Assembly: GCF_900104775.1 (NCBI RefSeq)
Contig: NZ_FNSA01000003.1
Coordinates: forward strand, 1,674,001 to 1,738,000
DNA: 64,000 bases
Direction: 5' to 3'
Source of the DNA: Tsukamurella tyrosinosolvens
GTDB lineage: Bacteria > Actinomycetota > Actinomycetes > Mycobacteriales > Mycobacteriaceae
The notes under the pieces: model-generated
Told to the model about the DNA's origin: nothing
The model's database searches: none
Seen by the model: the letters and a program-made list of their open reading frames with translations, nothing else
Made by a program: the position numbers and the translations under genes
Shown here: in pieces, positions 19,301 through 26,896 of the stretch
Numbering within the stretch: position 1 is the first letter of the stretch
How the letters are laid out: each line of letters starts with the position of its first letter

Positions 19301-22300
19301 CACACCGGGCTGCTGGCGCGCGACGACCGCGAGGAGATCGAGACCCGATTCAAGGTGGGGGGCTCGGCCTCCGACCCGAACATCCTGGCCTGCACGCCCA
19401 CGTTGGAGCTGGGTATCGACATCGGTGACCTGAGCACCGTCGCACTGGCATCACTACCCCGCTCCACCGCCGGGTACCTCCAACGCGTCGGCCGCGCAGG
19501 GCGCTCCACCGGCAACGCCTTCGCCCTCGCGGCAGTACCCACATCCCCTCGGGATCTGTACTACTTCGCCCAGCCGGAACACCTTCTGGCCGGCGAGGTG
19601 ATGCCACCCGGCGCCTACCTGGAGGCCACCGAACTCCTGCAGCGCCAGTACCTCGCGTACTGCCTCGATCGGATCGCCTCCGGTGCCCTGCGCCCCGGTG
19701 TCACGATGCCCACCCGGCTCTCCGATTGCCTCGGCAACGGAATGGACACGGGCAACTGGCTGCGCATGGTCGTCGACACCTGCGTCGAACGATCCGAGCA
19801 ATTGGCAACGGAGTTCCTCGCGCTGTTCGGAGACCGGCTCACCGAGCTCGCGCGGCAACAGCTGCGAGAATTCGCCGCCGAGGGCATTCGAATCGATGCC
19901 GCAGCCGCCGCGGCGCGGTGGGACGAGGAGACCAAGGAGATCAGGTCGCGGATGAACGGTCTCGCTGAGACCATCGCCGTGCTCGACGGGCACGGCCACC
20001 TCGACGACGCCCAGCAGGAGGACCGGAAGCGCTGCGCCGGCGAGTTCAAAGCACTCTCCGATCAACTCTACGACCGTGCGACGGGCGAGACGCTCACCGG
20101 CATGTCCGGGGTGGGACTGCTCCCGAACTACAACCTGCTCGACGACTCCACCGTCCTGGACGTTCACCTCTGGTGGACAGTCGGCCGCGCCGGCAACGGA
20201 CCGAATTCGAAACCGCAGACCGAAGCACTGGACCTCACCTACGAGCGGGGCAGCTCCACCGCGTTGACCGAGCTTGCGCCCGGCTCCTACTTCTACGCGG
20301 ATGGCAATCGCGTCGAGATCGACGCCGTGGACATCGGCCCGGCCGCCCGCCCCCACTGGCGGCGAACGCGGCTGTGCCCCGATTGCGGATGGGGCAGCAC
20401 TGACGCGACCCCCGTCTCATCCTGTCCGCGTTGCCGATGCGGCGCCGTCGCCGACTCGGGCGCGGTGCAGAACGTGTTGGAACTGCGCAAAGTATCGGCC
20501 GTGCACCGACTGGATGACGTCCTCATCGACGAGGAAGCCGAAGACCGCACACGAACCTTCTTCGGGACGGTCACAGGTGTCGACATCGAACCGACGGATA
20601 TCGGGCAGGCGTGGCGCCTCACGAACACGGCTTTCGGCGCGGAGTTCGCGCGATCCGCGACTATTCGAACCATCAACACCGGTCTTGGGGACGCACCGGG
20701 AGAACAGCTCGCGATTGCGGGGCACGTGCACAATGCGCCCGGATTCCTCACCTGCGGGCACTGCGGCGTGGTGGCGCGCAACGCCAACACGACTGATCGA
20801 ACCCGACATCGTGGCTACTGCGTGACTAGGCGCGGGGGAACCGAGCTGTGGACGAGGCTGCTGCTCTCGCACGAATTGCGCACCCAGGCGGTACGTCTGT
20901 TACTTCCGGTCTCACTCCTCGACTTCGAGTCGACCCTCGCCTCGTTCAAGGGAGCGTTGCTTCTCGGGCTTCGGAAGGACTTCGGTGGCGATCCCCAACA
21001 CCTCGCGGTCGTCGAGTCCAGTATGAGCGACTCACTCGGTGTCACCCGACGCTTCCTGGTACTGCACGACACCGTTCCCGGCGGAACGGGATATCTCGAC
21101 CGGTTCGGCGAACCGGACCGGATGCACCGAATCCTCAGTGCGGCACGGCAGATCCTGGCCGACTGCCCCTGTAGAACCGAGGAGCGCCGTGCATGCCACA
21201 GGTGCCTCTACGGTGTCTTACCGGGCCGGGACATGGAGAACGCGTCCCGCGAATCCGCGCTGCGACTGTTGGACGACTTCCTCGCTGATTGGGAGGTCGA
21301 ACCCATCGGCACCGTTACCGGAATCGACATCGGCGATGTTCAGCTCAGTGAGCTCGAACGACGGTTCCGTGAACTGATCAAATCGAAAGTGGCCGCGAGG
21401 CCGGGCGCATCGTACGAGGTCGTGCTCGGAGGCAAGGGCGAGGAACTCGATCTCCGTGTGCCGGCGCCCGACCAAGAAACCAGACGCTGGCGAATGCGAC
21501 CTCTGGTTCGGATGGTCCGCAGCGGAGTGGCGACTGAGCCGGACTTCCTCCTCACACGTGTGGACGCACAGACTGCAGACGTGGCGATCTATCTCGACGG
21601 CAAACAGTTCCACGCCAGCGTCGAGAAGAACCGGACCGCCGACGACGCCCTCAAACGTGATGCGCTTCGCCGCGACGGGTTGCGCGTCTTCTCGATCACC
21701 TGGGAAGACGTTGCCGCTTACGAGTCGGGGGCGGGGAAGAACCGGACCGCCGACATGCTGCATCAACACGTCAAGAACACCGCTGCAGAGAACGTCTCGG
21801 ATCCGCGCCTTCGTCACCTCTGGGCGAACCCCGTCGAACTTCTTCTCGAGTATCTCTCCGATCCCGATGCCGATGTATGGGGCGACGGTGCTGAAGCGAT
21901 CATCTTGGCACTCGTGCAGCCCCCCACCCCGCACCACGGATCTGCATCGCCCGTATTCGCCGGCGTTGAATCCCTCGGCGAAACGATGGTCGCGGTCGCG
22001 CGCGGAAGCGGCGACATCCCGAGCGATCCGAGCGACGTGATGGTCGTGCCGCGCAATGGTCTCAGCGGCATCCCCATCGTGATCTGTGCGGACCCGCAAG
22101 ACGTCGATCCGACGCTGGGAGTGCTGCTGTATCTCGACGACTCCGCTGAGGTGGTCGGCGGAGCGACTCACGACGCCCGGTGGCGTGGCTGGCTCCGATG
22201 GTCGAACGTCGTGCAATTCCTGTCTGCACCTCAATGGGACGATCCGATGGTCAGACGAATGGCGGCGGTGTGGACCGCTGGATCCATCGGCGAGTTCCTG

Positions 22301-22654
22301 AAGCTGCCGGTGCCCTTGGCGTACCGTACGACGGCAATCGATTTCGTGCCCGCACCGTCGGGTGAGTGGAGCGTCGTAACCGAGTACATGGACCCGTGCG
22401 TAGGCGCGCTGGTCCACCGGCTGGCGTCGGTCGACGCTCCAGTGCCCGAGGTGGGGTTCGAACTCGGGACGGACAGGGAGATCTGGCAAGTGGAACTGGC
22501 ATGGCCCGACCGCCGTGTGGCGGTTCTTACCGATACAGATCCAGAGCGTGATCTCTGGCTCACGGAACACGATTGGAATTACTTCGTCGTGAGCGACGAG
22601 ACCGATTCACCGCTCGATGAGGTGGTCGGTGCACTGACGAACGGGGTGAACTGA
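16394..22654 (+). CDS. Giant SF2 helicase with DUF1998 and nuclease-like C-terminal domain (DruE/MrfA-like)
   Basis: A 2086-residue protein. The N-terminal helicase has FRHQAEAF, Walker A GTGSGKTESF (about residue 106), LYPMNALVTDQ, NYRMLDLLLLR, DEFHTYDGAQGTD (about 235) and SATLG. The second half is displaced downstream, with TPTLELGIDIGDL and QRVGRAGRS (about 1030). Several zinc-type Cys pairs follow (CRVCG, CPSCG, CPTCHH, CPDCGWG...CPRCRCG, CGHCG), then a DUF1998 region with CPCRTEERRACHRCLYG (about 1590-1610). Residues ~1650-1775 resemble a Vsr/DUF559-type nuclease fold: EPDFLL, DVAIYLDGKQFHAS, RDALRRDGLRVFSITWEDV. Size and domain order recall DruE of Druantia and MrfA-like repair helicases; I cannot tell which is closer. 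ATG 16394 overlaps the drmMI stop (ATGA), and the stop overlaps the next ATG (TGATG). Predicted DNA translocase/nuclease effector, by inference. Confidence 0.85.
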   Translation: MNPGLPSLPSLLAAEVQTSIVEYLTTTFALSDPAAQAALRGFLSDPETGIFRGPYLKIRTPYQPVGDGWVSPLEWMPHEFKPFRHQAEAFARLSTNGMAARPTIVTTGTGSGKTESFLVPLLDHCRRASARGERGIKAIILYPMNALVTDQARRLAQYLHGDKRLTGVTAGVYIGGTGKRRYPTPQALVDHRDTLRDNPPDILLTNYRMLDLLLLRQADAKLWEGASTALQYLVLDEFHTYDGAQGTDVAMLIRRLGARLGLASEDGPLGRVTPVATSATLGSGSRSVELREFAATVFGSGFEPESVVGETSLTSADVVRDVDFTLDIPAVEDVLAAPDPVADDPSTWEPLARVVLAGGRADTNDLADPVAIGEALQRHFLTRVVIDVLGANPRTAADAVIDMAQAGVLPWGVHNSARPVEAQAALLKFLALLSIARIRDESGAVRPLVNVQVQIWVRELSRMLRAVAVEPEFRWWHSGPDEGRRHLPAAYCRVCGRSGWTAATTELGDSLSGESRTIWRNSARPGSRAKNRVLLTADATETGVLHLAPETLELHTTPGQETLAVHVSADDEDAANEVCPSCGARNSIRYMGSSVATLLSVGLTTEFGSRLLPDAEKKTLVFTDSVQDAAHRAAFIEGRAFTFNFRSAVFRSVQQGSRTLTQLGEDLATQPSTDELYSITPPDFVRRLTTDADWLDHDDGTLRRILATRLAFQSHLELGLNSRTGRTLELTSSLGVDIEADLQGYTRTARELHRNLPQLSLRETPDEGAYRTWITGLLDRLRITGGVYHPWLATYINEEGKRWSIWGGSAEGMPKFPRGRPAPAFYTTGNAGDTDFHSLTPRGESWSTDWTRRCLGVAPGEARALLVGVMNVLADGTGPLAERSGEHGARIYGLRPESITLHTDGVTRMACPTCHHTQPTVRARAADWEGAPCPRMRCTGILSEIAVPDTDFYRNLYRGGRIRRIVSAEHTGLLARDDREEIETRFKVGGSASDPNILACTPTLELGIDIGDLSTVALASLPRSTAGYLQRVGRAGRSTGNAFALAAVPTSPRDLYYFAQPEHLLAGEVMPPGAYLEATELLQRQYLAYCLDRIASGALRPGVTMPTRLSDCLGNGMDTGNWLRMVVDTCVERSEQLATEFLALFGDRLTELARQQLREFAAEGIRIDAAAAAARWDEETKEIRSRMNGLAETIAVLDGHGHLDDAQQEDRKRCAGEFKALSDQLYDRATGETLTGMSGVGLLPNYNLLDDSTVLDVHLWWTVGRAGNGPNSKPQTEALDLTYERGSSTALTELAPGSYFYADGNRVEIDAVDIGPAARPHWRRTRLCPDCGWGSTDATPVSSCPRCRCGAVADSGAVQNVLELRKVSAVHRLDDVLIDEEAEDRTRTFFGTVTGVDIEPTDIGQAWRLTNTAFGAEFARSATIRTINTGLGDAPGEQLAIAGHVHNAPGFLTCGHCGVVARNANTTDRTRHRGYCVTRRGGTELWTRLLLSHELRTQAVRLLLPVSLLDFESTLASFKGALLLGLRKDFGGDPQHLAVVESSMSDSLGVTRRFLVLHDTVPGGTGYLDRFGEPDRMHRILSAARQILADCPCRTEERRACHRCLYGVLPGRDMENASRESALRLLDDFLADWEVEPIGTVTGIDIGDVQLSELERRFRELIKSKVAARPGASYEVVLGGKGEELDLRVPAPDQETRRWRMRPLVRMVRSGVATEPDFLLTRVDAQTADVAIYLDGKQFHASVEKNRTADDALKRDALRRDGLRVFSITWEDVAAYESGAGKNRTADMLHQHVKNTAAENVSDPRLRHLWANPVELLLEYLSDPDADVWGDGAEAIILALVQPPTPHHGSASPVFAGVESLGETMVAVARGSGDIPSDPSDVMVVPRNGLSGIPIVICADPQDVDPTLGVLLYLDDSAEVVGGATHDARWRGWLRWSNVVQFLSAPQWDDPMVRRMAAVWTAGSIGEFLKLPVPLAYRTTAIDFVPAPSGEWSVVTEYMDPCVGALVHRLASVDAPVPEVGFELGTDREIWQVELAWPDRRVAVLTDTDPERDLWLTEHDWNYFVVSDETDSPLDEVVGALTNGVN

Positions 22655-24798
22655 TGCGATACGTACAGATGCACGAGATGTTTCAAGGCTCCTACGACAA
22701 GCTCGACGGCAGCATTAAATCTCGGGTGCTCAACTTCATGGTGAAGCTCCAGCAGGACCCCGACAACACGGGGTTGGATTTCAAGCAGCCCAAAGGGGCC
22801 GCCAACAAGTACGTCCGAACGGCCCGAGTGAACGACAACTACCGTGCTGTGCTCATCGATCCGGGCGGATCGGGTTCGCTGTACCTCGTCGCCGTGATGA
22901 AGCACGATGACGCCTATGAGTTCGCGGGCAAGTTGACGATTCAGGTCAATCCTCGAACCGGGGCGGCGGAGCTGTTCGATCGAGACGCGCTGGGGCTTGC
23001 TGTGGACTCGGCGAATGGGGACGATACGGGCCGCCGGGCCACGCCGTTCATGCCCGCCGGTGTACGAATCACCGATCTGGAGCGTTTCGGCATCGAGACG
23101 GCGGTGGCCGAGCAGTTGCTGCGGGTCGAGGGAGAGGACGCGTTCCTGCGGATCGCGGATGCGCTGCCGTCAACCCAGGGCGGCGCCGTACTCGACCTGG
23201 CCTTCGGGAAGAGTCCCGACGAGGTCTGGAACGACTACGCGATCGAAGACCTGGCAATGGTGGACCAGGACGATCTCGCTGCCGCCCTGGAGCGGCCGAT
23301 CTCGAGGCTCGCGTTCACCGCAGCAGCCGGCGATAACGAAGACGAGCTTCGCGCCGTGCTCGAGGGGGACTTCGCGAAGTGGCGAGTGTGGCTGCATCCG
23401 TTGCAGCGAGACCTCGCCGAGCACGACGGATGGAATGGACCGTTCCGTGTCACGGGTGGCGCGGGAACCGGCAAGACCGTGACGGCGCTGCATCGGGCGC
23501 GGCATCTCGCGCGCCGACCGGCGGAGGACAGCCGCGGCAAGGTGCTGCTCACCACCTACACCAGAAACCTCGTCCGAGCGATCGAATCGCAATTGATCGA
23601 ATTGGCGGGGAAGGAGATCACGCGAGACGTCGACGTGGTGAACGTGGACGCGCTGGCGCGTAGGGTCGTCGCGTCGACGGACGAGGGGCGAACGCTACTT
23701 TCGTCTTCGACGCTCGTACAGGACGACGACCGTCGCGTCGCGGCACTCTGGTCCGCGGCCGCTTCCGATGGCAAGGGCGAGTGGGAACCGGGCTTCCTCG
23801 CCGACGAGTGGTCGCTCGTGGTGTTGGGAAACTCGATCGAGACGGAGACGGAGTATCTGAGGGTTCCGAGGAGCGGTCGTTCACAACGCCTCTCCCGACC
23901 CCAGCGCGTGGACGTGTGGCGTGTCGTGGAGCACTTCCAGCGGCTCATGCGGGCCGAGGGACTCATCACGTTCACCGAGCTCGCTGCGCGAGCTGCAGCG
24001 GCGCTGAACGCCGACCGCGCACTCGTGGGCGGGTTCGGCTACCGTCATGCCGTGGTGGACGAGGCCCAGGATCTGCACCCCGCTCACTGGAAGATGTTGA
24101 GGTCGCTGGTGCCGCCCGGTAAGGACGACCTGTTCATCGTCGGCGATGCGCATCAGCGTCTGTACGGGCGGCCCACTCCGTTGTCCAGATACGGGATCGA
24201 GACACGGGGCCGTTCGCGGCGACTGACGATCAACTACCGGACGAGCCGCGAAATTCTTCGCTGGACTCTCCATGTGGCCGACCCCGACGTCGACGACCTC
24301 GACCTCGAGGCCGACACGTTAGAGGGGGCCCGATCGGTGTTCGGGGGTCCCGAACCGTCGACGCGTCGCTTCGCCACGCACGCGAAGGAGGACGAGGGCA
24401 TCGGAGACACTGTGAAGTCCTGGCAGTCGGAGGGGCTCGCGCCCTCCGAGATCGCGGTGTTCGCCCACGAGTCCCGACACGTGGCGGAGATCGCGGAGGC
24501 GCTGGCGGGGATGGGCATCCCGTCGGTGGTCGTAGGGTCTGACACCGCGGTGGAGCGGATGGGCGGGAATGTCCGCGTGATGACGATGCACCGGGCCAAG
24601 GGGTTGGAGTTCAGAGGAGTGGTGCTCGCACGGATGGGTGAGAACGACTTCCCGCCGTCCTATCTGGCAAAGAAGCGTGGAGAAGCGCACGCCAGGGAGC
24701 TGTCGAAACTCCGGAGCCTGTTGTACGTGGCCGGGTCTCGCGCGCGCGAGCAGATGCTCGTCGCGCACACCGGCCGGATGACGGAGCTGCTCGGATGA
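22654..24798 (+). CDS. RelE/ParE-like domain fused to UvrD-type SF1 helicase
   Basis: A 714-residue fusion. The first ~100 residues read as a RelE/ParE-superfamily fold: FQGSYDKLDGSIKSRVLNF, then KYVRTARVNDNYRAVLI and LYLVAVMKHDDAYEFA, the R-x-N-x-x-Y-R strand and H-D-x-A-Y ending common in such toxins. After a linker comes an SF1 helicase core: Walker A GGAGTGKTVTAL (about residue 268), LLTTYTRNL, VVDEAQDLHPAHW, VGDAHQRLYGR, LTINYRTSREI, MTMHRAKGLEFRG and LLYVAGSRARE. ATG 22654 overlaps the previous stop (TGATG), and the stop overlaps the next gene (ATGA), so it is embedded in the operon. No separate antitoxin is present. The RelE-like part may bind RNA/ribosomes or simply nucleic acid; I cannot judge whether catalytic residues for mRNA cleavage are complete. 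Confidence 0.85.
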   Translation: MRYVQMHEMFQGSYDKLDGSIKSRVLNFMVKLQQDPDNTGLDFKQPKGAANKYVRTARVNDNYRAVLIDPGGSGSLYLVAVMKHDDAYEFAGKLTIQVNPRTGAAELFDRDALGLAVDSANGDDTGRRATPFMPAGVRITDLERFGIETAVAEQLLRVEGEDAFLRIADALPSTQGGAVLDLAFGKSPDEVWNDYAIEDLAMVDQDDLAAALERPISRLAFTAAAGDNEDELRAVLEGDFAKWRVWLHPLQRDLAEHDGWNGPFRVTGGAGTGKTVTALHRARHLARRPAEDSRGKVLLTTYTRNLVRAIESQLIELAGKEITRDVDVVNVDALARRVVASTDEGRTLLSSSTLVQDDDRRVAALWSAAASDGKGEWEPGFLADEWSLVVLGNSIETETEYLRVPRSGRSQRLSRPQRVDVWRVVEHFQRLMRAEGLITFTELAARAAAALNADRALVGGFGYRHAVVDEAQDLHPAHWKMLRSLVPPGKDDLFIVGDAHQRLYGRPTPLSRYGIETRGRSRRLTINYRTSREILRWTLHVADPDVDDLDLEADTLEGARSVFGGPEPSTRRFATHAKEDEGIGDTVKSWQSEGLAPSEIAVFAHESRHVAEIAEALAGMGIPSVVVGSDTAVERMGGNVRVMTMHRAKGLEFRGVVLARMGENDFPPSYLAKKRGEAHARELSKLRSLLYVAGSRAREQMLVAHTGRMTELLG

Positions 24799-26588
24799 CT
24801 GAGACCCGTGCATCGATGGAGCTGGATCCGTCTCAACTCGCCGTCGTCGAGGCGGACGCCGATGCCCGCCTACTGGTGACCGCCGGCGCCGGGCAGGGGA
24901 AGACCGAGGTCGTCGCCGGCAGGGTCGCGCACCTCGTCGAGGAGGAAGCACTGTCCGCTTCCACCGAGATCATGGTGCTGAGCTTCTCCAGAGCGGCCGT
25001 GCACGCCGTGCGGAGCCGGTTGGAGGCGCGTGACATCGCGAAGACCGACGTGCGCACGTTCGATTCGCTCGCGTCGCATCTGCTGGCACAGAACGACATC
25101 GAACCGACGGGGGACTTCGACCATAGGATCCGTCAGGCGATCCGTCTGCTGGACGACGATTCGACGGACGTCGAGGGGCTGGAAGACATCGCTCATGTGA
25201 TCCTCGACGAGGTGCAGGATCTCGTGGGGGATCGGGCGGACATGGTGTTGGGCCTGCTCGGTCGGTTGGGCGCCGACGTGGGATTCACGGCTCTCGGCGA
25301 CCCACTGCAGGGCATCTACGATTTCACCCTCGCAGACTCGCACTCGAAGACGTCCTCTGCCGAATTCATGGAGCAGCTGGCGATCCGATTCGGGGCGCGC
25401 AGGGTCGAGCTGGAGAAGAACTATCGCGCCCGGGGAGCCTTTCCCCTCGGGGTGATCGACCTGGGGCTTCGAATCAGAGATGAGGTAGAGGGTCCTGCCG
25501 ACGAGATCATATCGACGTTCGAACGGACGCTTCCCCATTCGGGAACCATCACGGAATGGCGATTCCTCGAGCAGTACACGACAGGGGTCACGGCGATCCT
25601 CTGCAACTCGAATGCAGAAGTGCTCCTCGTATCCCGGTCGCTCACGACGCAGGACATCAGTCACGTCGTGCGTCGCCCGGCACAGGACTTCGGAGCCGCA
25701 CGCTGGGTGGGCGAGGTCTTCGAAGGATTGGCAGGACCGGACGTCGCGCGGTCGACGGTCGAGGCGGCGATCGAGAAGCGGTTGCCGGCGGATCTGCGAG
25801 ACGAGGCGTGGTACCTGTTGAAGGGAGCCGAAGGGAAGTCACGTTCGCCCAACCAGCTCAGCCTTCAGCGGCTTCGATCCCTCATCGCGGCCGGTACGGT
25901 TCCTCTGACGCTGGTGGAACGAGACACGTCGAGAGTGATCGTTTCCACGATTCACCGTGCAAAAGGGTTGGAGTTCGAGCGTGCGTTCCTCGTGCACCCG
26001 AACTACACCTTCGAGGAAGAGAGCGAGTGGCCTGCGATCCGTCGAATGTACGTGGCGCTCAGCCGCGCACGCGACGATGTTGCGGTGATCGACATCCCGG
26101 ACGATCGAACCTGGTTCAAGAATGTGCGCGGACGCATGTGTGAGATGCGGCGCGGTAAGAACAACAACTACGTCCGCGCAATGGAATTGACTGCCCGTGA
26201 CGTCAGAGACGATTCACCCCCGCCTATGGAACCGCACAGGCTGGTCGAGATGCAACGGAATCTGGCGGCGGTATCCCCCGGTGAGGCGGTCACAGGGTTC
26301 TTCGATCCGACATCGACGATGAGCGCCCAGGAGCCGGTTTTCGTGTTGAGTACCGGTAGTGGTGAGCTGCTCGGCGTGACGGACCGGAGACTCGGGCGCC
26401 ACCTCTCGTACAACTTCGGGTACAGGTTCCGTGACGGATGGGACGGTGCTACGTTGGAAGATCTCACGCTGGTCTCGATCGACACCGTCGCGACGGATCC
26501 TCGATCGACGGCCCAGGCGGGGCTCGGGGATTCGGGACTGTGGTTGGTCCCGAGAGTGTTCGGACTGGTCACCCCTGCGCAGGGGTGA
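24795..26588 (+). CDS. UvrD/Rep-like SF1 helicase with extra C-terminal domain (copy 2)
   Basis: Also 597 residues and a paralogue of the protein at 2125-3918: both begin with ELDPSQ..V, have Walker A GAGQGKTEVV (31-40 here), LSFSRAAV, RTFDSLAS, DEVQDLVGDRADMVLG, GDPLQGIYDF, EKNYRARG, STIHRAKGLEFE and YVALSRARDD. The shared C-terminal domain (~450-597) contains MELT..DV, GEAVTGFFD and DSGLWLVPRVFGLVTP. ATG 24795 overlaps the preceding stop (ATGA). This is the last gene of the DISARM-type operon; a perfect palindrome spans its stop codon. Two equal-length but diverged paralogues at the two ends of the operon suggest a functional pair, possibly a heteromer, rather than a recent duplication. The biochemical role is unknown. 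Confidence 0.88.
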   Translation: MTETRASMELDPSQLAVVEADADARLLVTAGAGQGKTEVVAGRVAHLVEEEALSASTEIMVLSFSRAAVHAVRSRLEARDIAKTDVRTFDSLASHLLAQNDIEPTGDFDHRIRQAIRLLDDDSTDVEGLEDIAHVILDEVQDLVGDRADMVLGLLGRLGADVGFTALGDPLQGIYDFTLADSHSKTSSAEFMEQLAIRFGARRVELEKNYRARGAFPLGVIDLGLRIRDEVEGPADEIISTFERTLPHSGTITEWRFLEQYTTGVTAILCNSNAEVLLVSRSLTTQDISHVVRRPAQDFGAARWVGEVFEGLAGPDVARSTVEAAIEKRLPADLRDEAWYLLKGAEGKSRSPNQLSLQRLRSLIAAGTVPLTLVERDTSRVIVSTIHRAKGLEFERAFLVHPNYTFEEESEWPAIRRMYVALSRARDDVAVIDIPDDRTWFKNVRGRMCEMRRGKNNNYVRAMELTARDVRDDSPPPMEPHRLVEMQRNLAAVSPGEAVTGFFDPTSTMSAQEPVFVLSTGSGELLGVTDRRLGRHLSYNFGYRFRDGWDGATLEDLTLVSIDTVATDPRSTAQAGLGDSGLWLVPRVFGLVTPAQG

Positions 26589-26592
26589 CCAG
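26565..26592. terminator. Perfect 28-base palindrome, bidirectional terminator
   Basis: Arms CTGGTCACCCCTG and CAGGGGTGACCAG (13 bases each) around a CG centre. It covers the TGA of the plus-strand UvrD-like gene and lies a few bases from the original stop of the convergent DUF262 gene, so it can serve both directions. There is no T-run, as is usual in actinobacteria. Confidence 0.7.
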
Positions 26593-26596
26593 GCAG

Positions 26597-26750
26597 TCAG
26601 CCGTGTGCCGTTGAACGATCAGCGGCGGTCTTCTCGATGTACACCCGTCCGTCGATGTCGTGGGTCGCGAATCCCGTCGGGGGCGCAGACGTGATCGCGT
26701 ACAACGTGTGATCGGTCATCTCACGGTCGATCAGCCGATCGTCGAGCCTC
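26597..26750 (-). pseudogene. Severed 3' end of the DUF262 gene
   Basis: Removing the IS and one AGCCTC copy joins this minus-strand segment in frame to the DUF262 gene at 29822. The junction reads VGTVARL then DDRLIDREM and continues about 45 residues to GRVYIEKTAADRSTAHG and a TGA at 26597-26599. It therefore holds the original C-terminus. It has no start or promoter of its own and is now dead coding sequence between the operon terminator and the IS. Confidence 0.85.
26745..26750. repeat. Target-site duplication, left copy (AGCCTC)
   Basis: AGCCTC immediately before the TGGCTATG end of the IS. The identical hexamer follows the other end at 29816-29821. Six bases is within the 4-8 range of IS21-family elements. 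Confidence 0.85.
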
Positions 26751-26896
26751 TGGCTATGACAGCTTGAAGAGGCCCCGGCTCGACGGCTAGACCTGGCCCC
26801 GTTTGCGACTCGCCGGTGGTGTTGCGACGGTTTGATCTGGCCCCACCTGATGGTTGCTCGTGAACATCGTTTCCGAGCCGAAGCAGGTGGTGGCCA

